A DNA stretch of 64,000 bases from Pardosa pseudoannulata (Eukaryota > Arthropoda > Arachnida > Araneae > Lycosidae), in the NCBI GenBank assembly GCA_032207245.1, contig CM063510.1, positions 47,311,025-47,375,024 of the forward strand, given 5' to 3'. A program made the position numbers and the translations under genes. This document shows positions 1-10,701 of this stretch, piece after piece. The first letter of the stretch is position 1; the number at the start of each line of letters is the position of its first letter. The notes beneath the pieces were generated by a model. It was given only the letters and a program-made list of their open reading frames with translations. It had not been told where the DNA came from and searched no databases.

Positions 1-780
1 TTTTTAAATTGCATATATGAGGGGATGCCATGTATGGGGCTGCACCAATGAGGACCATCTATCTTAAAATAAAGGTTTAAGATGTTTTGGGTGTCCCCGG
101 GTGTACAATCCACAGCAGCTCTTAATATACAATGCATTACAGCAAATACAGTAAAAATATCTCAAACTAACACATACAAATACAAAACAGACAAAATAAC
201 ACTGGAAATACAAAAATAAGTAATAATCATAAAATTAAAAAAAAAATTAAAATAAAATAAAAAAATTTGATAATAATTACAAGATAAATGCATATAAATA
301 AATACAAAATCGCAGTACAGTGAAAGCTATATATTCAGAATCAGCCTTGTTACGGGGCCTGCAGATTCTCTGAAATTTCCATTAGCCAACCGAACAGCTT
401 GTTTAGTTTGGATGAGAGAGTTTTGTTACAAATTAGCTGATCAGCCCAGACACCCTTCAGGTCTGGTCTGGGGCGCTTGAAATGCCAATCGTAGTGAGGG
501 AGCAGTCAAATAGGTAGTAGTCGGGCAAACCCGGGCCACCGCAAACACATCTCGTACTAGCCGAATCGGAAAGCCGGAACCGGCTAAGATAGGCCGGGAA
601 TGAGCCATGCTAGGTAAGGAAAGCTGTAAGGGCTGGATTGGAAATTAGCCTAGTGGGGTTTACTTTCGGGTAGTAGGCGTAAACAGGCCTACCCTTCTCC
701 GATGTGTCCCAAGTGGCCTGCCAGTCATGTGGATGCCATGTGGAGCCAAGTGGATGTCATGTATTAAGATTAGTTAACTG
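1..780 (-). repeat. Interspersed retroelement-like repeat, copy A
   Basis: Read on the minus strand, this block ends in a T-rich stretch (about 170-300) and a 3' segment around 20-130 that also occurs, diverged, at about 29370-29450 on the plus strand; both share a GAGCTGCTGTGGATT core and a GATGGTCCTCA core. A second part, about 340-490, matches 28550-28690, with the shared core CCCAGACCAG-CCTG-AGGG and a short conserved open frame. At 28.5-29.5 kb the same 3' segment follows a reverse-transcriptase tail, so this copy is probably the 3' portion of the same non-LTR family. 500-770 is GC-richer than its surroundings, and no coding was recognised there. Confidence 0.6.
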
Positions 781-2176
781 GTGAATTCAATTTTAATCTT
801 TATGCAATAGAAACTGGATAAATAAGCCTGTCCGGTAGTTAGTGCACATTACCGAACACTCACAATCCTATACCCTCCCCCTACATTCACTGAGAAACAA
901 GTGTTATCGGTCCGCATGATAAAGACAGAAAAACGTCACAAATTAAGAAGTATTGGGGTGAGTATGGGGTGGGAGTACAGACATTCTTTTCATAAGGGTC
1001 ATCAGGTAATGAATAAGGTTTGTATTTTAAGAAATTTTTCAACGAGATACAAATTTTTGAGGACCTAAACAATGAAAATATATAAATAAATAAATCTTTT
1101 TGGGCTCTTTAAAATATTGAACCAGGTATAATGTTGCTCCAGGGCTAATAATCAGTTGACAGGGGAAAAAAGCACCTAATAACACGATATCACAATGTCG
1201 CAGTTATTAGAAAGTTATTAGAAATTAGTTATTAGAAATCTGTAATGGCTTTATTCTAAGTAATTCTTGAATAATGCTGCATCTGTCGAGGCAGCGTTAC
1301 CAAAGCAAATTTTCTGAATACACTTATTTCATTTTCACATGTTACTGTTTACCTATATTATAATATGAACTGGCAGTATAAAATAAAAAAAAATAATTAA
1401 AGTTTTTACTATGAAGTTAATTACTGATTAATATTACATCAAAATAAAGATGATAATAACAATCAAATGAAAAGACAAATTTGCAATAAACAGATTTTAC
1501 AGAAAATTGTTATTTATTATCATATGATTTTGGCGTTAATACAATTATAAAAATGTGTGATAATAATCATCAGGAAGTAAAAGCTATAACAATAACAATA
1601 ACAATAAAGCGTTTTTGCAAAATTTCGTATTAAAAGGAAGCAATTTCACATAAAAAAACAGTTTTAAGAACTTTTTAACTTTTTCCACATTTGAAAAAAA
1701 AGTACGTAGCCTGGTGTAGTAGAGTATTTTTAACAGACCTTTGCCAATAAAGTCGGGTGAAAAAATATTTCACAGGGTAATGGGTAATCCATGGAGTAGA
1801 CCCATCAATATTATATCAAATTATATCAAGACTGTAATAACAATGAAGTGAAAACATACTCTATGTTTCTATGAACCGATATTATAGAAAATAAATTTAA
1901 ATTTACTATCAAATGAATTTGGTGTTAATACCACTATAAAAAAGTAGTAGGGAGGAAAAATAAAAGAAGTTTTAAAGATTTTTTTTTCTACACTGAAAAA
2001 TAGAGTTTTAAGGCACTTTCATCATACGAGGCTTGAGACTAGTATACGCTCTAAGATTGTGAATTTGGATTGGTTTGTAGTTGTTTATGTATTAGAATTT
2101 TCACATTAACAACGCAGAGAAAATGCATGCAGTTCTTATAAGAAAAGAATGTTCATTTGAATCATTAATTACTTAC
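781..2176. other. Intronic AT-rich DNA after LA8
   Basis: No exon, RNA or recognised mobile element was seen. A weak direct repeat of about 390 bp spacing links about 1515-1560 with about 1905-1950 (both read like TATCA-ATGA-TTTGG-GTTAATAC). In the minus-strand gene this is the intron after LA8; the expected EGF exon is not here. Confidence 0.5.
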
Positions 2177-2308
2177 AACACAAATCAGAGGGTTCATCTT
2201 CCCATTTGCCGCAATCGTTTTGATGATTACAAGCTAATTCGATCGGAATACACTTCTTGTTACCACAGTCAAATTCGGTCTTGTTATTGCAGTCTTTAGG
2301 AACCATAG
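2177..2308 (-). CDS. VLDLR: VLDLR-like exon 8: LA module 8
   Basis: 132-bp exon, phase 1 on both sides, covering codons 313-356 of the joined frame. The acceptor ends TTTCTCCGACAG and the donor is GTAAGT (2171-2176). It encodes one complete LA module of six cysteines, beginning D-C-N-N-K-T-E-F-D-C and ending in the acidic segment NDCGKWEDEPSDLC. The Trp followed by D-E-P and a widened gap to the last Cys marks the final LA module of LDLR/VLDLR/LpR proteins, immediately before EGF-A. The usual Trp before Cys4 is Leu, the first calcium-ligand Asp is Asn, and the Asp normally two residues after the fifth Cys is Lys, so calcium or ligand binding may be weaker than in LA1-6. Confidence 0.93.
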
Positions 2309-2730
2309 CTGTCGGAGAAAAAGTAACATTGTCACTATTTGAATGATAATTAAAGAAGCTACGAAAAATTGGTAAATATTCTGAGTGATTAAATTAAACT
2401 TTGTATTATAATATTCCGAACAAATTGTTTTCTATCTAAAAGGTTTTGCTTTATAAAAACGATATTTATAATAACAGAAGCAAGCACTAACATATGTCAG
2501 AGCACAAATACCCACATGACCTTAAACGGCCATGATGGCACAAGCTATTTTCTAGAAAAAATACGTTATTCTCAACTGTCCAGTTCCGTAAAAGTGGTAA
2601 ACTTATTTCTAAGCTGAAGGGTGCCAGAGAAAATAAGTTACCCTTTTGTCACATACAAATATGATTCTTCCCTCCTCTAATTAATATAACCTAAATTATT
2701 AAGAAAAATAAAAGTGTAATAATTTCTTAC
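2309..2730 (-). other. Intron between LA7 and LA8 (422 bp)
   Basis: Bounded by a GTAAGA donor (revcomp 2725-2730) and a pyrimidine-rich acceptor ending at 2309. AT-rich, with no further feature seen. It is the shortest intron of the gene in this window. Confidence 0.85.
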
Positions 2731-2850
2731 TTGGACAGTCGGCTTCATCGGAACCATCTAAGCAGTCTTTGACGCCATTGCATTGCAGAGGACCAGGTAT
2801 GCATCTTTTGTTCTGACACTGGAACTGATCACTTCGACATTTGATGGTAC
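2731..2850 (-). CDS. VLDLR: VLDLR-like exon 7: LA module 7
   Basis: 120-bp exon, phase 1/1, codons 273-312. The acceptor reads TTTTGTCAG and the donor GTAAGA. The split first codon (T from the previous exon plus GT) restores the last Cys of LA6. It encodes one LA module: [16 protein letters not shown], then [16 protein letters not shown]. As in vertebrate LA7, the residue before Cys4 is not Trp and the first calcium-ligand position is Asn (C-N-G), while the D-G-S-D-E calcium motif is intact. The exon ends with C-P and one base of the next codon. Confidence 0.94.
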
Positions 2851-3951
2851 CTGACAAAATGAACAACATATAAGTCGGAATTTTGTTATTTAAAAGATCA
2901 TTATTAATTAGCTATACCTCTAATAACGGCATAAGAGAAGAAATTTAAATAAAGTTATAAATTTAAATAATGAGAATATCTGAAAAAGCTTAACATACAC
3001 AAGATATTTTTTTTAAACTCGAAAGCAAATATACATTTGAGAAAAATATCTCGAAATTTTATCTAGAAAAATCCTATTTAAAGATAAGATAAGGCAGCTA
3101 TTAGTTATCAGAGCTCTACGACCGATATCATTGTGTTATAAGAGAAAATTAATTAGACTGAGACCTAATGTTAAATGTGGTTACAGAGATCTATCAGAGC
3201 TCTACGACCTATATCACTGTGTTAGAAAAGAATTAATTAAACTGAGACCTAATGTTAAATGTGGTTACAGATATCTAGGCCAAGAGTGGGCCTTGGATTA
3301 CTGGCATAGATTATACTTCTGATCACTAAAGTCCCATTTTTGTCCATCATTTGACTGTTTACTTCTAAAGTATCAAATTCATGGTAAAGTATAAGGTCTC
3401 TCAAAAATCTGTTAATTCAGTAAACATAGCTTTCACAAACGTCATCTCAAGCGTACTCCACGACACTATAGGAATCGTAAAGTACGGGTCCACTTACATC
3501 GTAAAACTTATCGATCTGGAACCACTAGAATGAATCAAGCCTTGGAACCCAATCCAACTTCAGAGCCCGCCCCAAAGCCAGAAAGATCAGAGAAGAAGAA
3601 AGATGCTAGCTGCAGAGTAAAGGTCTAGTTGCTAGCGAGACAGCCTTGGCTGTAGGTCTGTTTAATTATTATCATTTTCTGTATAAAATCCTATATTAAA
3701 CTTTTCTTGTCTTGCTATAGTGCGTGTGACGTCCATTAAATGTTGAATGTATATTCTACCCGTCTATTTCTTCATCTAGCGTCACTCTGTTACTGAACAA
3801 ACCACTACGGAGAGATAGGAAAAGTGAAATGAAATAAATAAGTAAAAAAGATTGGGTTTGTAAGTATTTTAAACGAAGCAACATTTATATAGCTTCTAAG
3901 AACGCCTAGCTCCTGGGTGTGACATTACGTATGTGTGGGGGGTGTACTTAC
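2851..3951 (-). other. Intron between LA6 and LA7
   Basis: 1101 bp. It contains a short 84-bp tandem duplication (listed separately). About 3290-3720 is a less AT-rich stretch with no frame long enough to interpret; it may be an old repeat. Confidence 0.8.
3107..3276 (+). repeat. 84-bp tandem duplication (2 units)
   Basis: TATCAGAGCTCTACGACC recurs at 3107 and 3191, and the two 84-bp units stay alike to the end (CTAATGTTAAATGTGG in each). 84 is a multiple of three, so one short frame reads through both units and repeats the peptide LRPNVKCGYR. There is no sign that it is translated. Confidence 0.85.
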
Positions 3952-4194
3952 AGTTTGCCTCGTCGGACCTGTCTGGACAGTCTGGATCTCCGTCACATTG
4001 CCAGGAGGCGTGGATGCAGTCCCCGGACCCACACATGAACTCCCTCTCGTTGCAGTGCGACCGGACCGTCATCTTGGGACAGGTGTTCTCGTCCGAGCCG
4101 TCCAGGCAGTCGAAATCTCCGTCGCAACGCCAACGCTCGGGGATGCACTTGCCGTTCAGACACATGAACTCCGTCAACGAACACGTCACGTTCG
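3952..4194 (-). CDS. VLDLR: VLDLR-like exon 6: LA modules 5 and 6 in one exon
   Basis: 243-bp exon, phase 1/1, codons 192-272. Acceptor TTACAG, donor GTAAGT. It holds two complete LA modules with no intron between them: LA5 ([32 protein letters not shown]), a ten-residue connection containing PKMTVRSH, then LA6 ([37 protein letters not shown]). The last Cys of LA6 is split across the next intron. Both modules keep the Trp and the full set of acidic calcium ligands. LA6 is the best match to the vertebrate module with CGSG-ECIH. The exon is conspicuously GC- and CpG-rich beside the other exons and the introns. Long plus-strand open frames over it (3933-4253) are shadows. Confidence 0.96.
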
Positions 4195-4653
4195 CTGTAA
4201 CAACAAAATGCGTTAACGCACGAATAATTTCGTTTCTCCTTAATATATATTGATGAAAAAATATTAAATCTAAGTTGTTATGGATGCATGAAGGTAGAAA
4301 AAAAAAACAAACTGAAATTGAAACTTTGAATATTATTGCCTGTTCTCGTTAGTAATGATTTGAAATTTTAAAGGTCATACAATGACATTTATATGAAAAA
4401 AATGATAAGAGATAAGAGTTCTCATAAGAGATTTATATGCTAACATAAGTGTAATCAGGGTCGGTTCTGGGCTATTAGCTTTGCAAGATAGTAATTGGGT
4501 ACCTCCTAAAAATACAGATTCCTAATGGATTCATAACTTAGCCTGCTACATACAGGTTTACTATTATGCTTATATGAGTGCTCCTTATAATTGACTAGAA
4601 ACAAAAAAAAAAGAAAGATATACGTATATAATGTATTATAATATTTACGCATG

Positions 4654-4655
4654 CA

Positions 4656-4752
<97 letters not shown>

Positions 4753-4756
4753 CATA
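4654..4756. repeat. (TA)n microsatellite, interrupted
   Basis: About 100 bp of alternating TA with one AATG interruption near 4699. Open frames made of alternating Tyr and Ile here are artefacts. Confidence 0.97.
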
Positions 4757-5159
4757 CAGTTATTTTTCTTTTTCAATACATATTTATTACATATTATTTT
4801 AAGTTTATAAAATCCTATAAAAGAAGTAACAAAATTCCCCCATATACTTGACTCTTCTTTCTTTCTAAGGGTTCATAAATAATTTCTGATAATTTAAGAT
4901 TTTTTTACATAATTCCTTTTCAAATATAATTATCCTATCTAAAGAGATAAAAAGACAGTACAGTTCGGTATCAAAATAATACACCATAATTTACATTTTA
5001 CCTCTTATTAAAAACCTGTTTGGATTCTTTTGGTCAACCTTTATGAAATTTTTTAAGTAGAACTTTTTAAAACAACAATATGTTGTAAACCAATACCATT
5101 TTAAAATAACAAAATGTGAAAAAAATATTCATTAAATCCTAACCAAAGTTTATGGCAGC

Positions 5160-5400
5160 TATAATTCTCAGGTGGGCACCCATATTTTATAGAGGTAAGC
5201 ATATTGTGCTTCCACCAGATGGGATTGGGTTCGATCCCCGAGTAAGGCAAGGATGTATTTGTATTGTCTTGTCTCAGTGAGCAGTGGTGCCATACCTATA
5301 TGGTGTTCTCTTAATAAAAAAGCAACAAAAATCAGCTGCTTTGTGCGGCAAATGCTGATAAAGGCTTATGCCACGCATTAGAACAAAAGAATTCTTTGAT
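5160..5400 (+). repeat. Possible tRNA-derived SINE, second family
   Basis: GGGTTCGATCCCC (about 5227-5239) is a near-perfect pol III B box, about 50 bp after a less clear A-box-like stretch, followed by roughly 150 bp of less AT-rich sequence. It does not resemble the abundant SINE elsewhere in the window. No second copy was seen, so the family status is inferred. Confidence 0.35.
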
Positions 5401-5756
5401 TCAAAAGTAAGAAAAAGTTTTTCTCATTAGATATTTTGGGTACAATCCTCTTTATTTTATATAAACATTAATTAGCACAATTTAATATTATATATTCTAT
5501 CGGCTACCCTAGAAATTTAGCCGCCGTCGCATATGCAAGTTGTGCCTACCTGCTAGTCCAGCGCCCTGTGTCACAATACTATAAATATTATTACAATACT
5601 TTAAGAGATACAATATTATTACAATACTCTAAAGAGAAGTTTTACAGTATTGTAAAATTTCCTTTTACAGGTATAGCTATTCGTCATGATTTCAGATGAT
5701 GTACTTTTTCAAAATTGAGTTCATACGTGAAAATTGAAATATAAGATGAAAATCCA

Positions 5757-5766
5757 CACACACACA

Positions 5767-5801
<35 letters not shown>

Positions 5802-5802
5802 G
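5757..5802. repeat. (CA)n followed by A-run
   Basis: A dinucleotide CA tract runs straight into about 20 A residues. On the minus (gene) strand this is a T-run followed by (TG)n, about 370 bp downstream of the LA4 donor. Confidence 0.97.
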
Positions 5803-6132
5803 TTACAAATAATAGCAGATACTCGAAAATTAGGGAGATTGTTTGCGGATCGCCATTAGCCTCTGCTAAAAAAATAATTCCAAGAAAAGTTCTACAAACA
5901 GTTTTGTAACTGTCCTTACGTAGAGACTTAAACATTAATGAATTTAACCAGTCAACACCAAATAAAAGATTAGAAGATTTTAAATATAATATCACGACAA
6001 ATATAAAGTTTGTGCAAGAAGTTTTACAATAATGGTATGAAATAAGCATTTTGTTCTGCTAACAGTTCCTAGCCAAGGGTGTCTTTTTTTCCTAGTGATA
6101 AATACATGCCAAAACAATAAACAGGTACTTAC

Positions 6133-6249
6133 GGCATGACACTTCGTCGCTCATATCACCGCAATCATCGTCTTGATCACAAACCCAGCGACGGGTGATG
6201 CATTTATTGTTGTTGCACGTGAACTCGTCCTCTGTGCATGTTATTTGAC
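6133..6249 (-). CDS. VLDLR: VLDLR-like exon 5: LA module 4
   Basis: 117-bp exon, phase 1/1, codons 153-191. Acceptor TTATTTCAG, donor GTAAGT (6127-6132). One complete LA module: [37 protein letters not shown]. Trp before Cys4 and the acidic ligands are present; the usual C-D-G is C-D-Q. Its position and the leading I-T-C match LA4 of vertebrate VLDLR (family knowledge). Confidence 0.94.
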
Positions 6250-6296
6250 CTGAAATAAATATGCAAATAGCATGATATAACTATGATATCTTTAAG

Positions 6297-6327
6297 TTAA
6301 GTGGTACCTTAAAAAGGTACCACTTAA
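6297..6327. repeat. Perfect hairpin near the LA4 acceptor
   Basis: TTAAGTGGTACCTT, a three-base loop AAA, then AAGGTACCACTTAA: a perfect 14-bp stem. In the gene's direction it lies 48 bases before the LA4 exon, where a branch point would be expected. Confidence 0.9.
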
Positions 6328-6399
6328 AGACCTCAAAAATATCGACTTATCAAAAAATTTATCCGGCATTTTTTTTACTGCATTTTAAATTTAAATTTA

Positions 6400-7965
6400 A
6401 TTTTGTGCCCTAGTGACGTTAGCTCTGCTTTCACTTTTTCTCCTCGGTCAAATTGCTGTGAAATGATCAGAGCTACATAGTACTGTCCAAAGAAGATTGG
6501 ACTTCACAACTTTAAATCTAATGAATTCTTTTAGTAAAAAAAATGTAAAGTACTTTTTTAACTTTTTTGAATTTTTATATAACATAATTTGTGTTATTTT
6601 TGTTAATATTTTAAAATTACATAGTCTTTTGAATTTGTCTTTTTATTTTATATTACTGCAAAAGAAATATATATGTGACGTTATCTTTGCTTTCTTTTTT
6701 TTCCCTCGGAGAGTAGCCAAATTGCTGTGAAACAGATCAGATCTACATAGTACTGTCCAAAGAAGATTGGACTTCACAACCTTAAATCTAATGAACTCGT
6801 TTAGTAAAAGACATTTAAATTATTTTTTTAAACCATTTGTATTTTTATATAATGTAATTTGTGTTATTTTTGTTAATATTTTAAAATGACATAATATTTT
6901 GATTTTTTTTTTATATTACTGCAAAAGAAATATATGTGTGACGTTAGCTTTGCTTCCTTTTTTTCCCCCTCGGAGAGTAGCCAAATTGTTGTGAAACTGA
7001 TCACAGTTACATAGTACTGTCCAAAGAAGATTGGTCTTCACAACGTTAAATCTAATGAATTCTCTTAGTGAAAGACATTTAAATTATTTTTTAAAACTTT
7101 TTTGTATTTTTATATAGCATAATTTGTGTTATTTTTGTTACTATTTTAAAATGACCTAGTATTTTGAATTTCTTTTTTATATTACTGCAAAAGAAATATA
7201 TGTGTGACGTTATCTTTGCTTTCTTTTTTTCCCTCTGAGAGTAGCCAAATTGCTCTGAAACTGATCAGAGCTACATAGTACTGTCCAAAGAAGATTGGAC
7301 TTCACAACCTTAAATCTAATGAACTCTTTTAGTAAAAGATATTTAAACTAATTTTTAAACTGTTTGTATTTTTATATACCAGAATTTGAGTTATTTTTGT
7401 TACTATTTTAAAATGACACTGTCTTTTGAATTCGTATTTTAATTTTATATTAAGGCAAAAGAAATATATGTGACGTTAGCTTTGATTTCATTTTTACCCC
7501 GTGGAGAGTAGTCAAATTGCTGTGAAACGGATTAGAGCTATATAGTACTGTTCAAAGCAGATTGCACTTCACAGTCTTAAATCTAATAAACCCTTTTAGT
7601 AAAAGACATTTAAACTATATTTTTAACTTTTTGTATTTTTATATAACATAATTTGTGTTAATTTTGTTATTGTTTTAAAATGACATAATCTTTTGAATTT
7701 TTTTTTATATTACTGCAAAAGAAATATATATGTAACGTTAGCTTTGCTTTCATTTTTTTTCCTGGGAGAGTAGGCAAATTGCTGTGAAACTGATCAGAGC
7801 TGCGTAGTATTGCACAAAGAAGATTGCACTTCACAACCTTAAATCTAGTGAACTTTTTCAGTAAAACGCTTTTAAGCTATATTTTTATGTATTTCTATTT
7901 TTATACAACATAATCTGTGTTATTTTTGTAAAATGACATAGTCTTTTAAATTTGTATTTTTACCT
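6400..7965. repeat. Tandem array of 264-bp units, about six copies
   Basis: The block GTGACGTTAGCTTTGCTTTC (or close variants) recurs at about 6412, 6675, 6938, 7203, 7470 and 7732, spacing 262-267. Each unit also carries a GATCAGAGCTACATAGTACT block and a TTAAATCTAATGAA block. Units differ by scattered substitutions; the last is incomplete. No coding potential and no homology to a known transposon were recognised. Confidence 0.95.
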
Positions 7966-8423
7966 GATATTGGAAGCTAATATTGTATGTTAAGAAAATC
8001 TTATAGATAGAGTTGGCGGTCAAAGAAAAAAGAAAATATCTTATGCAAACGGAATCCGTTTGGCATATGCGATTAGGTAAGGAGAAGGAAAAGAGTTCAA
8101 ACTTAAGGAGTTCCCGAATATTGTGTATTTTTTGAGCGATATTCTTACATGTGTATTAAATTAAGGAAAATACAGATTGGTCCCTTTTCGCCTTTACATC
8201 TTTAAACTAACCAAGTAAGACAAAGTTCGCCAGATTTTGGTAGTTCTATTTACTTTGAATGAGTGAAAGAAAGATTTATCAAGCATATTTTATTCTGAGC
8301 CAGTTTTGTGTCTGTTAGACATCTATTATGTTCTAAATGTTAAGATTGGTTTTGATTTCTGATAACGCATGGAAAATAAAATAATTTTCGTTATGTATCT
8401 GGAACACAAATATTGTAACTTAC

Positions 8424-8549
8424 GGCAGTTATCTTTCTCGTCTGACCCATCAGCGCAGTCTTTTTGACCATCACATCTCCAGGTTATTGGAATGCAAAGT
8501 CCAGATGAAGAACCACAACTAAATTGGTCGGGAGCGCATGTCTTGTTTT
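8424..8549 (-). CDS. VLDLR: VLDLR-like exon 4: LA module 3
   Basis: 126-bp exon, phase 1/1, codons 111-152. Acceptor TTTTTTACAG, donor GTAAGT (8418-8423). One LA module: CAPDQFSC, then [15 protein letters not shown], then [17 protein letters not shown]. The longer spacing between Cys2 and Cys3 (G-S-S-S-G-L) parallels the unusual LA3 of vertebrate VLDLR, and C-I-P-x-x-W-R-C-D-G is shared. This position-specific oddity is one of the better arguments for orthology. Confidence 0.94.
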
Positions 8550-8609
8550 CTGTAAAAAACGGAGAAAAAATGGTATACGTAACTAAGCAAATAAAAACAA
8601 TATAAATTC

Positions 8610-8780
8610 ATGGTTGCAATGTCCTCCAGGTTTAAATGATGCCTGTGGAAATGGCAAGCGAAGCGTAAGGGTCTTTTATTTGGTCCTTGTTTTCTAAATT
8701 ATGAGGACCTAATTTGAGTTAAAAGTCGTTCTTTCAGTCTTCAAAACGAAGGGTTTTCCCTAATTTGTTGTCCAAAGACC
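8610..8780 (+). repeat. Dispersed repeat fragment (pair with 27060-27170)
   Basis: The strings CAATGTCCTC and TTGGTCCTTGTTT, with an intervening diverged section, occur here and at about 27066-27150 in the same order. The element type is unknown. Confidence 0.45.
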
Positions 8781-8849
8781 CCACCAAACAAAATACGGAC
8801 CTGTAATGATCATACAATATGAACGAGAAAACAAATTAACTTTTTTCGA

Positions 8850-9875
8850 TTCATACAGAAACTAGGGTGTCAGCAAATGTGTCCAGATAATATGGGTGGG
8901 AAAAAAATTCAATGTTTTTCTATTAATATACGAATTTAGGTGTCAGAAAATGTTTTCAAACAAGACGGATGAAAACAAATCCTACGTTTTTGTATGAGAA
9001 CTACGGTATCAGCAAATTTATCTGAACAATAAGGGAGTGAAGAAAAAATCCGATGTTTTCTGATTAATATGAGAACTATGGTGTCATCAAATGAGCCCAA
9101 ACAATATGGGTGTGAGAGAAATGCAACGTTTTTTTTTAATAATACGGAACTTAGGTATCAACTAATGTGTCTAAACAATATGGGTGCGAAAAATGCATTA
9201 TTTTTCTATTAATGTGGGAATTTTGGTGTCATCAAATGTGACCAAACAATATGGGTGCAAAAAATGCATTATTATTTGATTAATATTGGAATTTTCATGC
9301 CATCAAATGTGGCCAAACAATATGGTGTGAAAAACATGCAACGTTTTTTGAATAATATGGGAACTTCGGTATCTGCTAATGTGTCTAAACAATATGGGTG
9401 CAAAAAAAGCATTATTTTTCAATTAATGTGGGAATTTTGGTGTCATCAAATGTGGCCAAACAATATGGGTGTTCAAAAAAATGCAACGTTTTTTGAATAA
9501 TATGGGAACTTTGGTATCAACTAATGTGTCTAAACAATATGGTTGCAAAAAAATTCATTATTTTTGGATTAATGTGAGAATTTTTGTGTCCCCAAATGTG
9601 TCCAAACAATATGGGTGTGAAAGAAATGCAACATTTTTTGATTAAAATGGGAACTACCCTGTTAGAAAATGTATCTAAAAAATATGAATGGTTAAAAAAT
9701 ATAAAAATTCCGTCGTTTATTGATTAAAATGGGAACTACAGTGTCATCAAATTTATCCAAACAATACGGACGTGAAAAAAAATGCAGCTTTTTTCTATTA
9801 AAATGGGAATTTCGGTATCAGCATTATGTCTAAGCAATATGGGTGGAACCGCGATGTCAGCAAATGTGTCATTTC
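8850..9875. repeat. Tandem array of 72-bp units, about 14 copies
   Basis: A unit built around CAAATGTG-CCAAACAATATGGG recurs at about 8873, 8947, 9013, 9087, 9163, 9234, 9304, 9377, 9448, 9521, 9592, 9666, 9748, 9821 and 9860. From 9163 to 9592 two unit types alternate (TCTAAACAATATGG and GGCCAAACAATATGG), giving a 143-bp higher-order period. The 81-codon frame at 9255-9500 is a translation of the repeat, not a gene. Confidence 0.95.
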
Positions 9876-9912
9876 GAACACACAGTCAGGGTAGTGTCGT
9901 GTAGGTACTTAC

Positions 9913-10035
9913 GGCACTGCTGAGACTCTTCATCCGACTTATCCCCGCAATCGTCTTCGTTATCGCAGAGCCATCGGAGAGGAATGCACTTTTGGTTCCG
10001 ACATTTGAATTCCGTCGAAGAACACGTGCGGACGT
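9913..10035 (-). CDS. VLDLR: VLDLR-like exon 3: LA module 2
   Basis: 123-bp exon, phase 1/1, codons 70-110. Acceptor TCTCTTTTGCAG, donor GTAAGT (9907-9912). One LA module: [39 protein letters not shown]. Two extra residues sit between S-D-E and the last Cys, as in vertebrate VLDLR LA2. All acidic ligands and the Trp are present. Confidence 0.94.
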
Positions 10036-10701
10036 CTGCAAAAGAGACATGGCTTTAGAAAACAAAAGGCAAACCCGAACTGGGAAGTGCAATTAATAAA
10101 TAATCTATTTTCTCAACGATTTCGAAATCACGGGACTTTTCCGACAATAACCGAGAGTACTGTACTTAAGTTTTTTAAGTTCTCATGCCCAAAGTATTGT
10201 TAAATGTGTTTTGTAAAATTTTGTTAAATGTGTTTTACTTTATAATTTAGCCATCTACTCCTAATTCAAATCTCAGGAACTCCAGTTGTTGGGAAATGTC
10301 TCGTACTTTCGGTTTCGTCTATCAACGGAATTCTTATTCGTAAACAAAATAACATCAATACACACGTGAAAGATTCCGTATTATAACCGATCACTTAAAG
10401 GAATTCTGATACGAATAACTTCAATAAATAAATACGTCAAAATAAAAACACATCTTTTGTCATTGCGTACTTCATCTCAATTATTTATTCTATCCTTTTA
10501 CTCTAGCAATGTTACACTGTTGCTACTACTCCTATCCTTTTTGGAAAAGAAAAAAAATATCTAAAACCATGGAGGTAACACCAGTCACTTACATTATTGC
10601 CTAATAGATTTAAGCATAACTCTCTAGTCTGATGTAAGTTTTAAGTTGCTTGGTTGAACTGGGTCATTTTCCTTATCTGGTGGAGAATTGTTACCATTAT
10701 A

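Larger units (their letters stand above)
4195..6132 (-). other. Intron between LA4 and LA5
   Basis: 1938 bp. Besides the microsatellites and the SINE-like segment listed separately, it is AT-rich. About 5570-5660 has a small cluster of ACAATAC-TTA direct repeats. No exon was seen. Confidence 0.8.
6250..8423 (-). other. Intron between LA3 and LA4
   Basis: 2174 bp, about 70% occupied by the 264-bp tandem array. The rest is a short acceptor-side segment containing a hairpin, and about 450 bp of AT-rich DNA (7970-8420). Confidence 0.85.
8550..9912 (-). other. Intron between LA2 and LA3
   Basis: 1363 bp, about three-quarters tandem array of 72-bp units, which runs to within some 40 bp of the LA2 splice donor. 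Confidence 0.85.

Noticed and set aside
3933..4253. Plus-strand and alternative minus-strand frames over 3933-4253
   Set aside because: Shadows of the LA5-LA6 exon, whose minus-strand frame shows twelve correctly spaced LA cysteines.
9255..9500. 81-codon frame with repeated peptide
   Set aside because: It is a translation of the 72-bp tandem array.
8850..9875. CRISPR-like regular spacing of a repeated motif
   Set aside because: Units are contiguous and similar along their whole length, with no unique spacers, in a eukaryotic intron.
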